Source of the DNA: Durusdinium trenchii
Taxonomy: Eukaryota > Sar > Dinophyceae > Suessiales > Symbiodiniaceae
Assembly: GCA_963970005.1 (NCBI GenBank)
Contig: CAXAMN010027395.1
Coordinates: 483,366 to 547,365, forward strand
Reading direction: 5' to 3'
Length of the DNA: 64,000 nt
Shown: one piece after another, positions 22,501-31,294 of the stretch
How the letters are laid out: each line of letters starts with the position of its first letter
How positions within the stretch are numbered: the first letter of the stretch is position 1
The notes under the pieces: generated by a model
Told to the model about the DNA's origin: nothing
Seen by the model: the letters and a program-made list of their open reading frames with translations, nothing else
The model's database searches: none
Position numbers and translations under genes: made by a program

Positions 22501-25500
22501 TCTCCTAGGAGACGAGTGTATTCTTGTTAACGTCCTAGCTTCTTCGTCTACCTCCCAATGATCGTGAACTGAGTGCTCTTGCTCTTCAGGATCCGAAACA
22601 AAATTGTCGAAAATCATCGAAGACCCCCCAGACCCCCCATTCCCCCCATGCACAAGGCGCGTCAGGGCGTTGAGCACGTGTAAGGCAGAGGTCGAGCAGT
22701 GATGAATCGACAAGTACAAGGACGAATCACGGAGAGTCTGTTGCAACGCGCGGCATTGGACAAGCGGACGCAAACTAAACAAAAGACGTGGAAGGAGCGC
22801 AGCGTTGAAATGACCAGTCGCAGGAGCGGACGCTTTAGGTAACGGAGAAGACAAAGGATGAAACTGAAAGAACGCACGTTCTACCCAGCGGTCAAACCGA
22901 ACGGGTTCTAAGTTAGGGTCAACCTTATCCTCGATCTGTTGCCATTGCGCGTCCTGCAAGATCCAAGTGCTGCGAAGGTATGCCATATCAGGGGGAGCCC
23001 GTGGTGGACGCAGCCTGTACAGCTTGGGAGTACGAACCATAACGTAGGGGTCGCATCCAGGGATCTCTTGCAGTCCCTCTTTGCTCGAAAGTCCCGCCTG
23101 ATACAGATGTGGCGGGACAACCGGAATGGTGGTGTAAGGGTATGTGGGCACCTTACTGTAACGATCCTTCTGGAGCTGCTTGGCGTAAGACAATCCATCA
23201 TGAGTTGGCTTCATCAAGTCGAGCAGTGCTTGACTGCGCAGACCATCGTCGCTCAGTATATTGATCAACATGCATGCATGTTTCCATGAGTTGGCATCAT
23301 CGAACCCTTTAGTGTGGATATCGGCAGCCATACGAGCAGTAACCTCATATACGAGCAACAGATAGTCACGCTTGAACATCTCGTACAACCAAGTGATGGA
23401 AATACCATGAGTTCGCTCCATGTGACGCATCGTGGGGTTCCTCCCACTCCGCATAACATTGATCATTGCTTGATTATCGTCATAAAAGATTATTCGTGGT
23501 GGCGTCCTCATCAAAGTCTCCCATGCACTGATGCTTGGGATTCCAAGTGTCCTCAATGCGTAGTCCGCCGCGACAATCTCAGCCTCCGGGGTGGAGTGGC
23601 TAACGCATCCTTGACGTTTGCTACCTCCTGCCAACGGGAAACGAGTTCGCTTGCCTTGGACATGCATGTGGGCACCGGAAGTCGACTTCAACGATTGACC
23701 ACATCCTGCGTAGTCCGCATCTGCAAATAGGGCTAACGACAGGTCTGCTTTGGAATCACCGACCCAACCTACCATTTTCTGATCGGCTGAATGATGCACG
23801 TAACACATCAGGTGGTGCAACTCAGCATCGTCGGCAACTGTCCATTTTGTCACATTGCGAGCCAGCACATTGATGGCCCGTAGCAGGTCGAAACGCGCTA
23901 TTCTAGCAGCGTACAACAGTTTCATTAGGAGACTAGCAGCATGAGGCGCTAGGGTACCACGAGGTTGCTCCTTCGTATCAGACTTGACGTCGTCGTCTGT
24001 TGACCTGGCCTTGGAAGCTGCCTGGTCAGGCGAGAAGCAAGTACCACACCATGTGCATGTGACAGCAAGTCCCTTTTGGGTACTGCATGGTGCTCTCGAT
24101 GGATGATCCTTTGTGACATCCGGTAACATCGGCGTTGCAACTTTCTTCAATACTGTGTCCTTACCTACTATGTCGAGGTATTTGACCACGCTCATTTTGA
24201 GCAGAGCGCTCATGTCATATGTCATTGTAGTAACTTTGGAACCATCGGCCAATTTATCTTCGCCTTTCGACAAAACACATCCTAAATACAATCCGACCTC
24301 GGTTTCTGGTTCAATGCGCAGCTTGGAGCGGAGTAGATCCCAACCTTTCTTCAAGTTCCCCTTGGGTCCTGCCAACTTCAAGTCGTCCACATATATCACT
24401 AACAGCAAGTCTAGCTTTTCGTGGTAATACATCGACGGCCATTCTGGTCCGACGGGTTTGAACTCCAATGCACGTACAGATTCGTCGCAATGTTGCTCCC
24501 ACATCGTTCCAGAGTCTGGATGTCCGTATAGTGCTTTGTTCACACGACACATAGGGCGTTTGAGACCCCTTCTGGTGATCTCCTCTTGTAAGTGCTTGGG
24601 CCATGCTTCCCACGGGAGTTCAGCCCAACACGGTACACCGCCCAATACTGCTTGGATATATGCTCGAATGGCGTCTGCCATCTGCACATCATTACCTTCC
24701 AGGCAACCGTAGAAATCGGCCCATCGAGCAGCTTCGAATGTAGCTGGAGAGTTTCCAAGGTCTTGGAATAATGCTGCCTCGAAGTTCTGGTTCTTCACCT
24801 GATCTCCGAGTAGGACCCCTCGCCCTTTGAACTTCCTCTTCGGGTCATCGTCAGGCAGTTGGTAGTTCTTTTCCACACATATTCCATGCACTCTTGCTAA
24901 GTGAACTTCTTCCCCTTTCTTCTTGGATGTTGCCACTATCTCATCGTACTCTCTCAGCCACGACCCGTCGAATGTTTCCTCATCCCAGAGTCCGCCCCAT
25001 TCATCCAACATAGATTGCATTGCCTTCTTATTGGATAGGATTTCGGCACGGCTCACAGGTCTTAATACCACAGCGTTGAACAACCTATTGCCCATAAGTT
25101 TTGGGCGATGTTGCGTATCACGCACTACACATGGCATCGTCGGAAATGGTTCATCAACTATATGGTGGTCAATAAGATCACCAGTGATGCAACAACATAT
25201 CTGACCGTTCAGTGGATTGTAGACGTTCTCCGTCTTCCAAGCCGCCATAGCAAGATTGTCATCGTTGTCCTCCCACATGGCACTCTCGTCCCAATCTGTG
25301 AGGAATTCTTCATCACTGGGGATACACGTAGACTCGGATGTAAAGGATTTAGGTGACCATGGGTCCTCATCATCATCAGTGTCCCACTCCCTAAAGGTAG
25401 TAGGCATAGCCAAGCTTGGTCCACCTACACCCTCCTCTTCCTTGTCCTTAGATTTCTTTTCTTTCTTGGACTTCTTGTCCTTCTTGGCTTTCTTGTCCTT

Positions 25501-28500
25501 CTTGTCTTTCTTGGACTTCTTTTCACTACCTCCGTCATCATCCTTCTTGACGTCTTCCAGGTCCTTCAAGAGTTCATCAGGCTCTTCGTCCTCCTTCTTA
25601 TCCGTGCTGCTCCCAAGCCCCTTTGCTTTCTTCGTCAATCTATCCACGACCCTGTCTACATGCTTTCCGGCCTTCTTGGCCATAGCTCTATCTTTCACCG
25701 ATAGCTTCTGCCATTCTTCAGGCGTGAGGTAGTCCTTGGGTCTTGGTGAATTGTGGAAGAGTCGCCTCCCATCCGATCCCACTCTATATAGACGGCCGTC
25801 CTTTGCGATCTTGACATGTTCACCGTCGTTGTTCAAGTAAATGATGTTATCACCCGGCCCCCGAACGGAGTAGTGATCGGGACCGGAGTAGTCCTCTTTC
25901 TTCTTCTCTGCGAGCTCCTCCGTTTTCTCATCCTCGATCGCGTCAATCTCGCTAGCTCTTGACTTCAGATCCCCGTCTGGTGGATCAGGCGCATCATCGT
26001 CACCGCCTTGATCGTTACTGTCGTCGGGATCGGGTAACTCGGGATTGGTAGGTGCATCTGGAGAACCGGCTCTCTCCTTCAGGACTTTCATTCCTTCGAG
26101 AGTGCTGTTCAACCTCTCGTACTCTTTCTTCAAAGGGAATTCTATTCCGTCGTCTTGGAAGATCTTCTCGGTGATGTGAGGAGTAATCAGTTTCCTCAAC
26201 GGTCTCTCGGCATCATAACCTAGATTCTGTTGAGCGAAATCGCTTATAGCCCATACTTTGTATTTCCTCGACCAGTTCATCCCGGTCCCCATGACGTACC
26301 CTGCGAAGATGCCAGGTATGCTCTTGGGGTCGAACTTATGGTCTTGGTCTCTTTCTCTCGCATCACTAGGTTTGAAGAACACCTTCGCCCCGAGTGGTAT
26401 CACCATGCCTGGGAATTCGCTCTTGTGCAACTTCAACCATGCACTGCTGCCATCGCTCAGCTTCTCGATGTTCAACAAATGGCTTACGCATTCCACTGCA
26501 AATGGCCAAAAACATGGTGGTAGTCCGGCTTCTAGTAAGCATGTCGATGTGGTAAGCATCATGAACTGATTGTTTCTTTCGGCGAGTGAATTGTTCTGGG
26601 GATGTCCTGGAAGCGACTGGTCTAGTGGAATCCGGAGTTCCTTGAGTGCTGCTTCAAATTGTGGCGCATCATCCGAGTAAGCGTTGGTGACCTTTCTCTT
26701 ACCGATATAGTGCTTCATCGCCTGCACCACTTCGTCACTATTGCTTGCTTTCAAAGGATAGCCCCATATCACACCAGTGAACCGATCTCGAATCACCAAT
26801 ACATCCTTATCCGGCATGATCCCATCTCTCGCCATCTTCTGAGTGTTCATGAGATCGAAAGTGATAAGGTCACCGAATGCCTTCAATTTCCGTTTGAAAG
26901 CTCCCTTGCTAGTCTTGTAGTGCTTCATCTTTGCTCTCACACATGACTTGCAGTATGGGTTCTTGTATCGACGCGTCATCAAGTGCAATATGGATTTCGC
27001 CTCGTTCTTCAGCACCCCTGGTTTTGATAGTCTGGCTTCCCCGTCAACCACATCAACTTCCAATAGTCCCTCTTCATCTTCACCAATGTCACTCTCCTCT
27101 CGTTCAGAATCCGCATCACCTCCATGCTCGTCGCCTCCGGCATCTTCAGATTGACCATCGTGATCACTATCGAATCTCGGGTCTTCCCCGTCATATTCCT
27201 CTTCAGGAGAATACCTGTCATCACCGTGTTCCTCTGGTTCTCCTTCGACGCCTGCAACAGCTGGATTGATACCAGATTCACCATCCTGATCTCTCTGGTT
27301 ATCTTTCTTCTTTCTCCTCCGTCTCCGTGGTTTCTTGGGCGGAGGTTCCTCTTGTTGTGTCTCCTGACCTGCTGTGGCCTCGTCTTCATGCCCCACACCT
27401 GACAGTATGCGATGAAGTATCGTGGCCAAGCCGTCTGGCCTTGGTAAACATCTCCCGTCATCATCATTCACCTTGATGTAGGGTATGTTGTCATGCACCG
27501 ATAGCGGGATCTTGTTCGCGTTCTGGTCGATGAGGTATGGCAATTGATTTGCCGGCCATACGAATGAATACCCTTGTTCCATGCACCGTTTCCCGATGGA
27601 AAAGACTGATGGTGTGCTCTCCAACACGTGTGCTTCGGACATCATGGGTAGTTCGTCCACATTGATGTCCACCATCTCTGATGTACTAGTTACACCATTC
27701 GCTGTCATGAAGCTCACGGATTTGGGTCCTTCCTTGGTGGTAAGGCCCATGGCATTGACTTTCTCTCTTGAGATCAAGTCGTGTCCACATCCCGTGTCCA
27801 TGATGAAGCGTATCGGTGGTCCATCATACCTCTCCACAGCCATGAATATCGTGTCTCCTGGTATCGTGTAGTTGACAGAATCCTTCCTTACTACCTCGTT
27901 GGTGTTGAAGTCAGACAGGTCGACGTTCACCTCGATTCCTGCATCTTGAGTGATTTGTATCCATGCCTTGGCGATGTGTTCAGCAGAGTATAGCTCCATC
28001 ATCTTGCCTTTGGCATGTGCTACTCGTGCAGCTATATTGTTCACTCTGAGGGCTCTCAACGACGAAATGAGCTCGGTATCCACCTTCTGCACCTCATCCT
28101 TCTTCTTCCTGAGGGGACGGGTGTTTAGCTCGTTACCAGGATCGCAGGTAAACGTGGTCACATTCGCCCGGTCATCGAATCTGACTTTAAAGCGAAGCGC
28201 CAGCTTACCTTGTTGTACGTTGGGAAGTGCGGGTTGCACGTCCTCGCCATCACTCTCGATGTCTCCGCAAAGCATGAAGGCTGGCGCAGCCGGTTTGGGC
28301 TTGGCTTTGCCTTTAGCCTCTTGTTTTGTAGCAGGAGCAGCGTGATGCTGACGTCGACATTTGTCCCCGAACTTGCACGATCCTTTCTGCCAATTCCAAC
28401 AGACCTGATCCTTCATTGGTTTAGGGCTAGTGCTCCTGCCACCAGGACTCTTTGATCTGTCACCCTTGAGGCTTTCTGGCTTCTTAGCAGAACTTTTGTG

Positions 28501-30435
28501 CTTCTCTTGGTGACTAAACTTGCATTTGTCTCCTCTAGAACATCCGTTTTTCCCATGGAAGTGGAAGGCGCATCCTATCTTGGACGTATCTGCTGGAGTC
28601 GCTGACCTGCCACGATCCCCCTTTGGGCTCTTCGTGGTTGATCTTCCACGATCCTGCTTCTTGTCCTTCTTGTTGTGGTCCTTCGGATTAGCCTGAGGAA
28701 GTACTGGAGCTGCGTCATGCTTCGGTGGATCGGCCTTGGTATTCTTGGGTTTCGCTTTAGGGTCCTTCTTCTCCGCCGCTGGTGTGGCTTTCATGAGGTT
28801 CCCAAAAGCTTTTTCCCTTTCTTTCTTGTTTGTGGTCTCGATTGATTTCCGTATCCACTTCGCCATGATCTCTCGTAACTTCTGGTAGGTCTTATCCGGG
28901 TCCTTATCCAACATGTTGTCGTACACGGACAAGTCTAACGCCATAACTTTGGAATCCTTAATCTTGTCCCAAAGCAGGTTGCGGAGTGCTTTGTCAGGAA
29001 GCATGTCATCCGCATCCATACCTGATATGATCTCATCCCACTGTCCAAGGAATCTGGATAGTTGATTATCCCCAGGGAACTTTAGATCGAATAAGTGCTT
29101 GGATGCATACATCACATCGACGTTGTCGGCATTCCGGAAGCTATCGACGATCAACGCTAACATTTCTCGTCCCTTGACCATTCCAGGAGTTGTGCCTCTC
29201 GCACGTCTCTGCATCATCTGCCTCACCTTCAGTTGTACGTCATGAGATCTCTCACCTGCTGCGTGGATGATCGTATGTAGGATGATACCTAGCTTAGCGT
29301 CTATGCTAGCGAATCTTGCTTCGCCTGATGTCTCGAGCAGAAATGGGTCATACGGTGATCTGAAGGCATCCGAGAGCCACTGGATCCAGTCTTCTTGCCT
29401 TTCGTCGCCCGATGCCGTCACGACTGCCGCCACAACCTGGGATTTCCAAACCTCCAGGTCGTGTATCTTGGGCCATGCAGGGATGTTGATCTTCTCGTGT
29501 TCCTTCCGAGATATCTTGGAGCCACCCGAGCTAGAGAATGAGGCGGCACCATGTTCGGTTGCGGCTGTATTCTCAGCATTCAAGCGCTCCTCTTCGTATC
29601 TCCTCCGGTACTTATTCCTCTCATCTCTGAGCCGTGCTGCGTGCGCTTCGAATTCCATCATGTCCTGTTGGTTCTGCATCATACCTTCGTAGTACTCCAT
29701 TGCCTCTTTCTCCTCGGACCTTAATGACTTTTCGGTACGTCCAAGTTCCGCTCTAAGCTTGGTCATCATCTCGTTCTCCACATTGGGTTTTGATCCCATG
29801 TCTGATGGTTTCAACTTCAGTGCGACCTTCAGTTGTGCTTCACTTGCGCTTGATTCGATCAATTCTTCCTGAAGACGTTTCAGCATCCTCTCTTTACGTA
29901 GAATGTCTTCTTCCAACATATTCACCTTGACTTCGGTTTTCTTGAGTTCGGCGTTGGATGGTTGAGACGGTCGATCGGATCCTTGAATCCTCGCCTGTGT
30001 CAACTCCTCGTTCGCCTTCTTCAATTGCTCCCTGATGGTCATGATGAAATTGTCCTGATTATTAGATCGGTTGTTGAGCTCCTCATTCTCTTCTGATAAC
30101 CATTTGATCTTGCTTGCATACATTGCTTCCTTTATCTTCATCTCTTCAGCATATTCGTGTTTGTTCCTGGCACTCTGCCTTTGTATTCCAACTAACTCCT
30201 GCCTGCACAGGTCCTTGACGTTCTCAGCATCTGCGATTGTAGTCATGACCTCGGTTATGGCTCGATCTCTTTCGGCCGATATAGCCTGGATCTCTTCCGT
30301 GCCGATGTTTACAACTTGACTAACCATCTCCGCGCTGTTGCGATCAGCGTACTCCCCTAACTGGGTGAGACGATCCCGCATTGCCACACGATCAATATCC
30401 ATCTGATATTGCAGGTCGTGTGCTGCTGAGAGCAA
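19486..30435 (-). CDS. copia Gag-Pol polyprotein with long C-terminal extension
   Basis: The open frame gives about 3,650 residues; there is no good ATG at its edge because a stop at 30472 cuts it from its N-terminus. Order: coiled coil (about 1-310); Gag core (about 315-540); two CCCH zinc fingers (about 620-642 and 677-699, CX9CX5CX3H and CX7CX5CX3H); aspartic protease with DTGCGHDLI (about 879); integrase with an H...CX2C zinc site (about 1150-1164) and D, D, E residues in FGDLITFDLMN, YSDDAPQFE and NSLAERNN (about 1190-1285); reverse transcriptase with IYVDDLKLAG (about 2014); RNase H from DADYAG through HSTPEAEIVAAD, DDNQA and DIHTKGF (about 2237-2380). The remaining 1,250 residues have no copia counterpart. 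Around 2813-3005 they contain AGPCTGGSAWSR, FELPRYCAYWKD and a CX3HXHX2CAG site, reminiscent of a cytosine-methyltransferase-like fold (inference). The frame ends 25 bases inside the next ORF. Confidence 0.93.
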   Translation of the reverse strand: MLSAAHDLQYQMDIDRVAMRDRLTQLGEYADRNSAEMVSQVVNIGTEEIQAISAERDRAITEVMTTIADAENVKDLCRQELVGIQRQSARNKHEYAEEMKIKEAMYASKIKWLSEENEELNNRSNNQDNFIMTIREQLKKANEELTQARIQGSDRPSQPSNAELKKTEVKVNMLEEDILRKERMLKRLQEELIESSASEAQLKVALKLKPSDMGSKPNVENEMMTKLRAELGRTEKSLRSEEKEAMEYYEGMMQNQQDMMEFEAHAARLRDERNKYRRRYEEERLNAENTAATEHGAASFSSSGGSKISRKEHEKINIPAWPKIHDLEVWKSQVVAAVVTASGDERQEDWIQWLSDAFRSPYDPFLLETSGEARFASIDAKLGIILHTIIHAAGERSHDVQLKVRQMMQRRARGTTPGMVKGREMLALIVDSFRNADNVDVMYASKHLFDLKFPGDNQLSRFLGQWDEIISGMDADDMLPDKALRNLLWDKIKDSKVMALDLSVYDNMLDKDPDKTYQKLREIMAKWIRKSIETTNKKEREKAFGNLMKATPAAEKKDPKAKPKNTKADPPKHDAAPVLPQANPKDHNKKDKKQDRGRSTTKSPKGDRGRSATPADTSKIGCAFHFHGKNGCSRGDKCKFSHQEKHKSSAKKPESLKGDRSKSPGGRSTSPKPMKDQVCWNWQKGSCKFGDKCRRQHHAAPATKQEAKGKAKPKPAAPAFMLCGDIESDGEDVQPALPNVQQGKLALRFKVRFDDRANVTTFTCDPGNELNTRPLRKKKDEVQKVDTELISSLRALRVNNIAARVAHAKGKMMELYSAEHIAKAWIQITQDAGIEVNVDLSDFNTNEVVRKDSVNYTIPGDTIFMAVERYDGPPIRFIMDTGCGHDLISREKVNAMGLTTKEGPKSVSFMTANGVTSTSEMVDINVDELPMMSEAHVLESTPSVFSIGKRCMEQGYSFVWPANQLPYLIDQNANKIPLSVHDNIPYIKVNDDDGRCLPRPDGLATILHRILSGVGHEDEATAGQETQQEEPPPKKPRRRRRKKKDNQRDQDGESGINPAVAGVEGEPEEHGDDRYSPEEEYDGEDPRFDSDHDGQSEDAGGDEHGGDADSEREESDIGEDEEGLLEVDVVDGEARLSKPGVLKNEAKSILHLMTRRYKNPYCKSCVRAKMKHYKTSKGAFKRKLKAFGDLITFDLMNTQKMARDGIMPDKDVLVIRDRFTGVIWGYPLKASNSDEVVQAMKHYIGKRKVTNAYSDDAPQFEAALKELRIPLDQSLPGHPQNNSLAERNNQFMMLTTSTCLLEAGLPPCFWPFAVECVSHLLNIEKLSDGSSAWLKLHKSEFPGMVIPLGAKVFFKPSDARERDQDHKFDPKSIPGIFAGYVMGTGMNWSRKYKVWAISDFAQQNLGYDAERPLRKLITPHITEKIFQDDGIEFPLKKEYERLNSTLEGMKVLKERAGSPDAPTNPELPDPDDSNDQGGDDDAPDPPDGDLKSRASEIDAIEDEKTEELAEKKKEDYSGPDHYSVRGPGDNIIYLNNDGEHVKIAKDGRLYRVGSDGRRLFHNSPRPKDYLTPEEWQKLSVKDRAMAKKAGKHVDRVVDRLTKKAKGLGSSTDKKEDEEPDELLKDLEDVKKDDDGGSEKKSKKDKKDKKAKKDKKSKKEKKSKDKEEEGVGGPSLAMPTTFREWDTDDDEDPWSPKSFTSESTCIPSDEEFLTDWDESAMWEDNDDNLAMAAWKTENVYNPLNGQICCCITGDLIDHHIVDEPFPTMPCVVRDTQHRPKLMGNRLFNAVVLRPVSRAEILSNKKAMQSMLDEWGGLWDEETFDGSWLREYDEIVATSKKKGEEVHLARVHGICVEKNYQLPDDDPKRKFKGRGVLLGDQVKNQNFEAALFQDLGNSPATFEAARWADFYGCLEGNDVQMADAIRAYIQAVLGGVPCWAELPWEAWPKHLQEEITRRGLKRPMCRVNKALYGHPDSGTMWEQHCDESVRALEFKPVGPEWPSMYYHEKLDLLLVIYVDDLKLAGPKGNLKKGWDLLRSKLRIEPETEVGLYLGCVLSKGEDKLADGSKVTTMTYDMSALLKMSVVKYLDIVGKDTVLKKVATPMLPDVTKDHPSRAPCSTQKGLAVTCTWCGTCFSPDQAASKARSTDDDVKSDTKEQPRGTLAPHAASLLMKLLYAARIARFDLLRAINVLARNVTKWTVADDAELHHLMCYVHHSADQKMVGWVGDSKADLSLALFADADYAGCGQSLKSTSGAHMHVQGKRTRFPLAGGSKRQGCVSHSTPEAEIVAADYALRTLGIPSISAWETLMRTPPRIIFYDDNQAMINVMRSGRNPTMRHMERTHGISITWLYEMFKRDYLLLVYEVTARMAADIHTKGFDDANSWKHACMLINILSDDGLRSQALLDLMKPTHDGLSYAKQLQKDRYSKVPTYPYTTIPVVPPHLYQAGLSSKEGLQEIPGCDPYVMVRTPKLYRLRPPRAPPDMAYLRSTWILQDAQWQQIEDKVDPNLEPVRFDRWVERAFFQFHPLSSPLPKASAPATGHFNAALLPRLLFSLRPLVQCRALQQTLRDSSLYLSIHHCSTSALHVLNALTRLVHGGNGGSGGSSMIFDNFVSDPEEQEHSVHDHWEVDEEARTLTRIHSSPRRKAFCPGDAPSCPVDMSRIKDDRTTYRQGSRLESSDFEGCVKDYWRHSGRGTHTKTHLRWTGKTVFTLRGNGAESENEEAQSAAIALCSTPKRMKTIPLKDIIVPTFVSVSKAKSEESKEHRIVDVNMRRHDGKIAYQYQFVLCEEDDNLAARDEQMVIDLYDIGKESAFILLCSEECNHFTHLAAKHDCTIVTVSQSDDLTSPYGIARALAAVRSEKDAVMFAGPCTGGSAWSRYNAKVSDAIAKSIELKRALYWDLWERFETVMVRVLKIGAAALFELPRYCAYWKDQRVQRLLSGTDCDCHVFDGCMYGLGAEFNDSHSDKKFIKKPWKIVSWNLEFGNQLSRTCDKSHSHRDCAGKYTKTTQLYNKKIVGIILKTVTKRIAAFQKSEKMMHAVPCLMIRALGSSFNERSVCDATSNETVYTCYEHGTQTSHARRIEPHGIHDCQACCVCLCDHSTASPVRFSDVAMESVGGVMNYNSNTSGYPTFIIKILDGLVEMKERGQISLPPRMSRSTHGLDVVEAWIAVGIPPLVPLSINYAMSTTKSDDTKFLTASLKKLVGYMNEEEKKEKTGDLARRYKLSMATIKGRFGNDASGVFSNLSRYLVEPEEIGAIDDLWDDVRDFINSGRLNDTMVAYQQWRNLSGSANESMNMREAADPSDHVYATRLESYYTIFSSIFYHTSDKLTSRNAKVKELIDTVNREVRNMALAIRVHNSDNAMDKIHVIDVLEDLIARKRGLPKYRSAAQNHMETFLGSMSVMVQYLDNCKPPVALIIPEELRFMREKVMPMINEWIPVELTMFRVQYNAAAAESGRQNEYNRRSSAFKSYTDYIEELKKEIEDKVVPSLPFWDMVESEGPEPPDVAHRPKWCPPLQIYGDFTRPRAKPMPRAPRPPPPSSTFEQQNFSERPSDSSTGHGPASSKRWGRTGGSESTGAASRDVSVNTWFRMPLPMGSSKYYVFGRDYFSRDMKVYAMVSANQVPSGHIVEGPCTVNGQMTWLQYLRR

Positions 30436-30474
30436 ACAGTCTCTGGACTCGGTAAGTTGGTTGATTCTTCGTTA

Positions 30475-30660
30475 ATTTCCATATCCTTCGACGTAACATT
30501 CTTCGAGGTGTGCCATCATTACTTCGTGGACTTCGGTCTCGTGTTGTATGATCTGGTTCTGTCTCTGCTCACATTCGACCATCCATGCGTTTTGGTGGTT
30601 CAACATATGCACTTCGACAAGTAGTTGTGCACACTTCGCATTGAGGTCTCCATCGGCCCG
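30475..30660 (-). pseudogene. Gag coiled-coil segment before in-frame stop
   Basis: In the same frame as the main polyprotein, about 60 open codons rich in Glu, Gln, His and Leu precede a TAA at 30472-30474. Heptad-like spacing continues on the other side of the stop, so the TAA probably breaks an originally continuous Gag. Confidence 0.55.
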
Positions 30661-30662
30661 TG

Positions 30663-31019
30663 CTAGTTGTAGGTTGCTAGTTGGAGGTTGTCAGTGCTTG
30701 CCCTTGCTCCATCTCCAGCTTCGCTGTCAGACGGTACTGATACAGTTGACCCATCCTCCAATGCTAGCACTCTCACAGCTCCGGTGTCAGTCCTCGTCCT
30801 TGTCTCCCTAGGATTACGGCCTGATCTCGGTGTCCCCCCCGGTGGTGTCGATTGCGCTGACGGGGAACGACTTCGTGCTTTACCTGTCGCAACTTCTCTC
30901 ACCACTGTCAGAGTCTCTGCTTCGATCGTACCTAGACTAGAGTTGTGGGATGCACTCATCCGATCTGCGGCCGCAGCAGCTGCTCCAAAAGATGCAGTGC
31001 TAGCGTCGGATTGGTCCAT
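30663..31019 (-). CDS. Gag N-terminal segment, separated by frameshift
   Basis: This 118-codon frame begins with ATG about 110 bases inside the 5' LTR and gives an Ala/Ser/Arg-rich, low-complexity peptide ending at a stop. It is the likely true start of the Gag-Pol protein. The reading frame is lost at an imperfect 14-bp duplication (about 30661-30692, accTccaactagca next to acctacaactagca). Without the second copy the frame would continue into the coiled-coil block 30475-30660 and the main polyprotein. Function: an N-terminal Gag extension, probably disordered. Confidence 0.6.
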   Translation of the reverse strand: MDQSDASTASFGAAAAAADRMSASHNSSLGTIEAETLTVVREVATGKARSRSPSAQSTPPGGTPRSGRNPRETRTRTDTGAVRVLALEDGSTVSVPSDSEAGDGARASTDNLQLATYN

Positions 31020-31118
31020 CTTCAGTGACTGAGGGTAACTGATCTATCCGATGCGTGTGCGTTTAGATGGTGTTGTGTAAGGCCGTAGCTCGTACCCAAC
31101 TCAAAGGAGCCTAGATAC

Positions 31119-31129
31119 GGCTAATAACC
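31119..31129 (-). promoter_or_regulatory. primer-binding site, anticodon-loop type
   Basis: Directly inside the 5' LTR the minus strand reads GGTTATTAGCC. Its complement, GGCTAATAACC, contains GCTAATAAC, the anticodon loop of eukaryotic tRNA-Ile(AAU) as I know it. It differs by one base from the loop of initiator tRNA-Met (GGCTCATAACC). It does not begin with TGG, the complement of a tRNA 3' CCA end. Drosophila copia is known to prime with a 5' half of initiator tRNA-Met that ends near the anticodon, so a half-tRNA primer is the natural reading. The identity of the tRNA remains inference. Confidence 0.6.
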
Positions 31130-31289
31130 TGCGAACGGATAGAAAGGTATGCCCTAGCCCCGTTCTAACCCTTAGTTCAACATGAAGCTCGCGCGCTAAA
31201 GCTCCCTTTTACCTAGTTGGGCACTTGAGCCAAAAGTATATGGCATGTACCTGTATAACAACTATACTAGGACCTCATTCCTATTAACA
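31130..31289 (-). repeat. 5' LTR
   Basis: 160 bp, upstream LTR. Element transcription should start here and run leftward. No TATA box is obvious. Confidence 0.95.
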
Positions 31290-31294
31290 AATAA
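31290..31294. repeat. target-site duplication, right
   Basis: AATAA directly outside the right LTR, matching 13852-13856. Confidence 0.9.

Larger units (their letters stand above)
13857..31289 (-). mobile_element. giant Ty1/copia LTR retrotransposon with Tpt1/KptA domain
   Basis: A complete element of 17,433 bp is bounded by 160-bp direct LTRs (13857-14016 and 31130-31289) and a 5-bp duplication AATAA on each side. On the minus strand the LTR reads TGT(T/C)AATAGG ... CCGTTCGCA, the usual TG...CA ends. The order Gag, protease, integrase, reverse transcriptase, RNase H identifies Ty1/copia (Pseudoviridae type). After RNase H comes about 1,200 residues of extra polyprotein with a methyltransferase-like motif set, then three overlapping ORFs of 429, 1042 and 370 codons in successive frames. 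The middle one contains an RNA 2'-phosphotransferase domain. At 17.4 kb it is far longer than a typical copia element (about 5 kb). The LTRs differ at 9 of 160 positions and the coding part has frameshifts and a stop, so this copy is old and probably non-autonomous now. Confidence 0.95.

Noticed and set aside
25256..25732. 158-codon Ser/Phe-rich plus-strand ORF inside the retrotransposon
   Set aside because: Antisense shadow of the Lys/Asp-rich linker of the polyprotein.
31119..31129. A tRNA gene fragment at the primer-binding site
   Set aside because: Only eleven bases match; neither A nor B box nor a cloverleaf is present, so it is a complementary site and not a gene.
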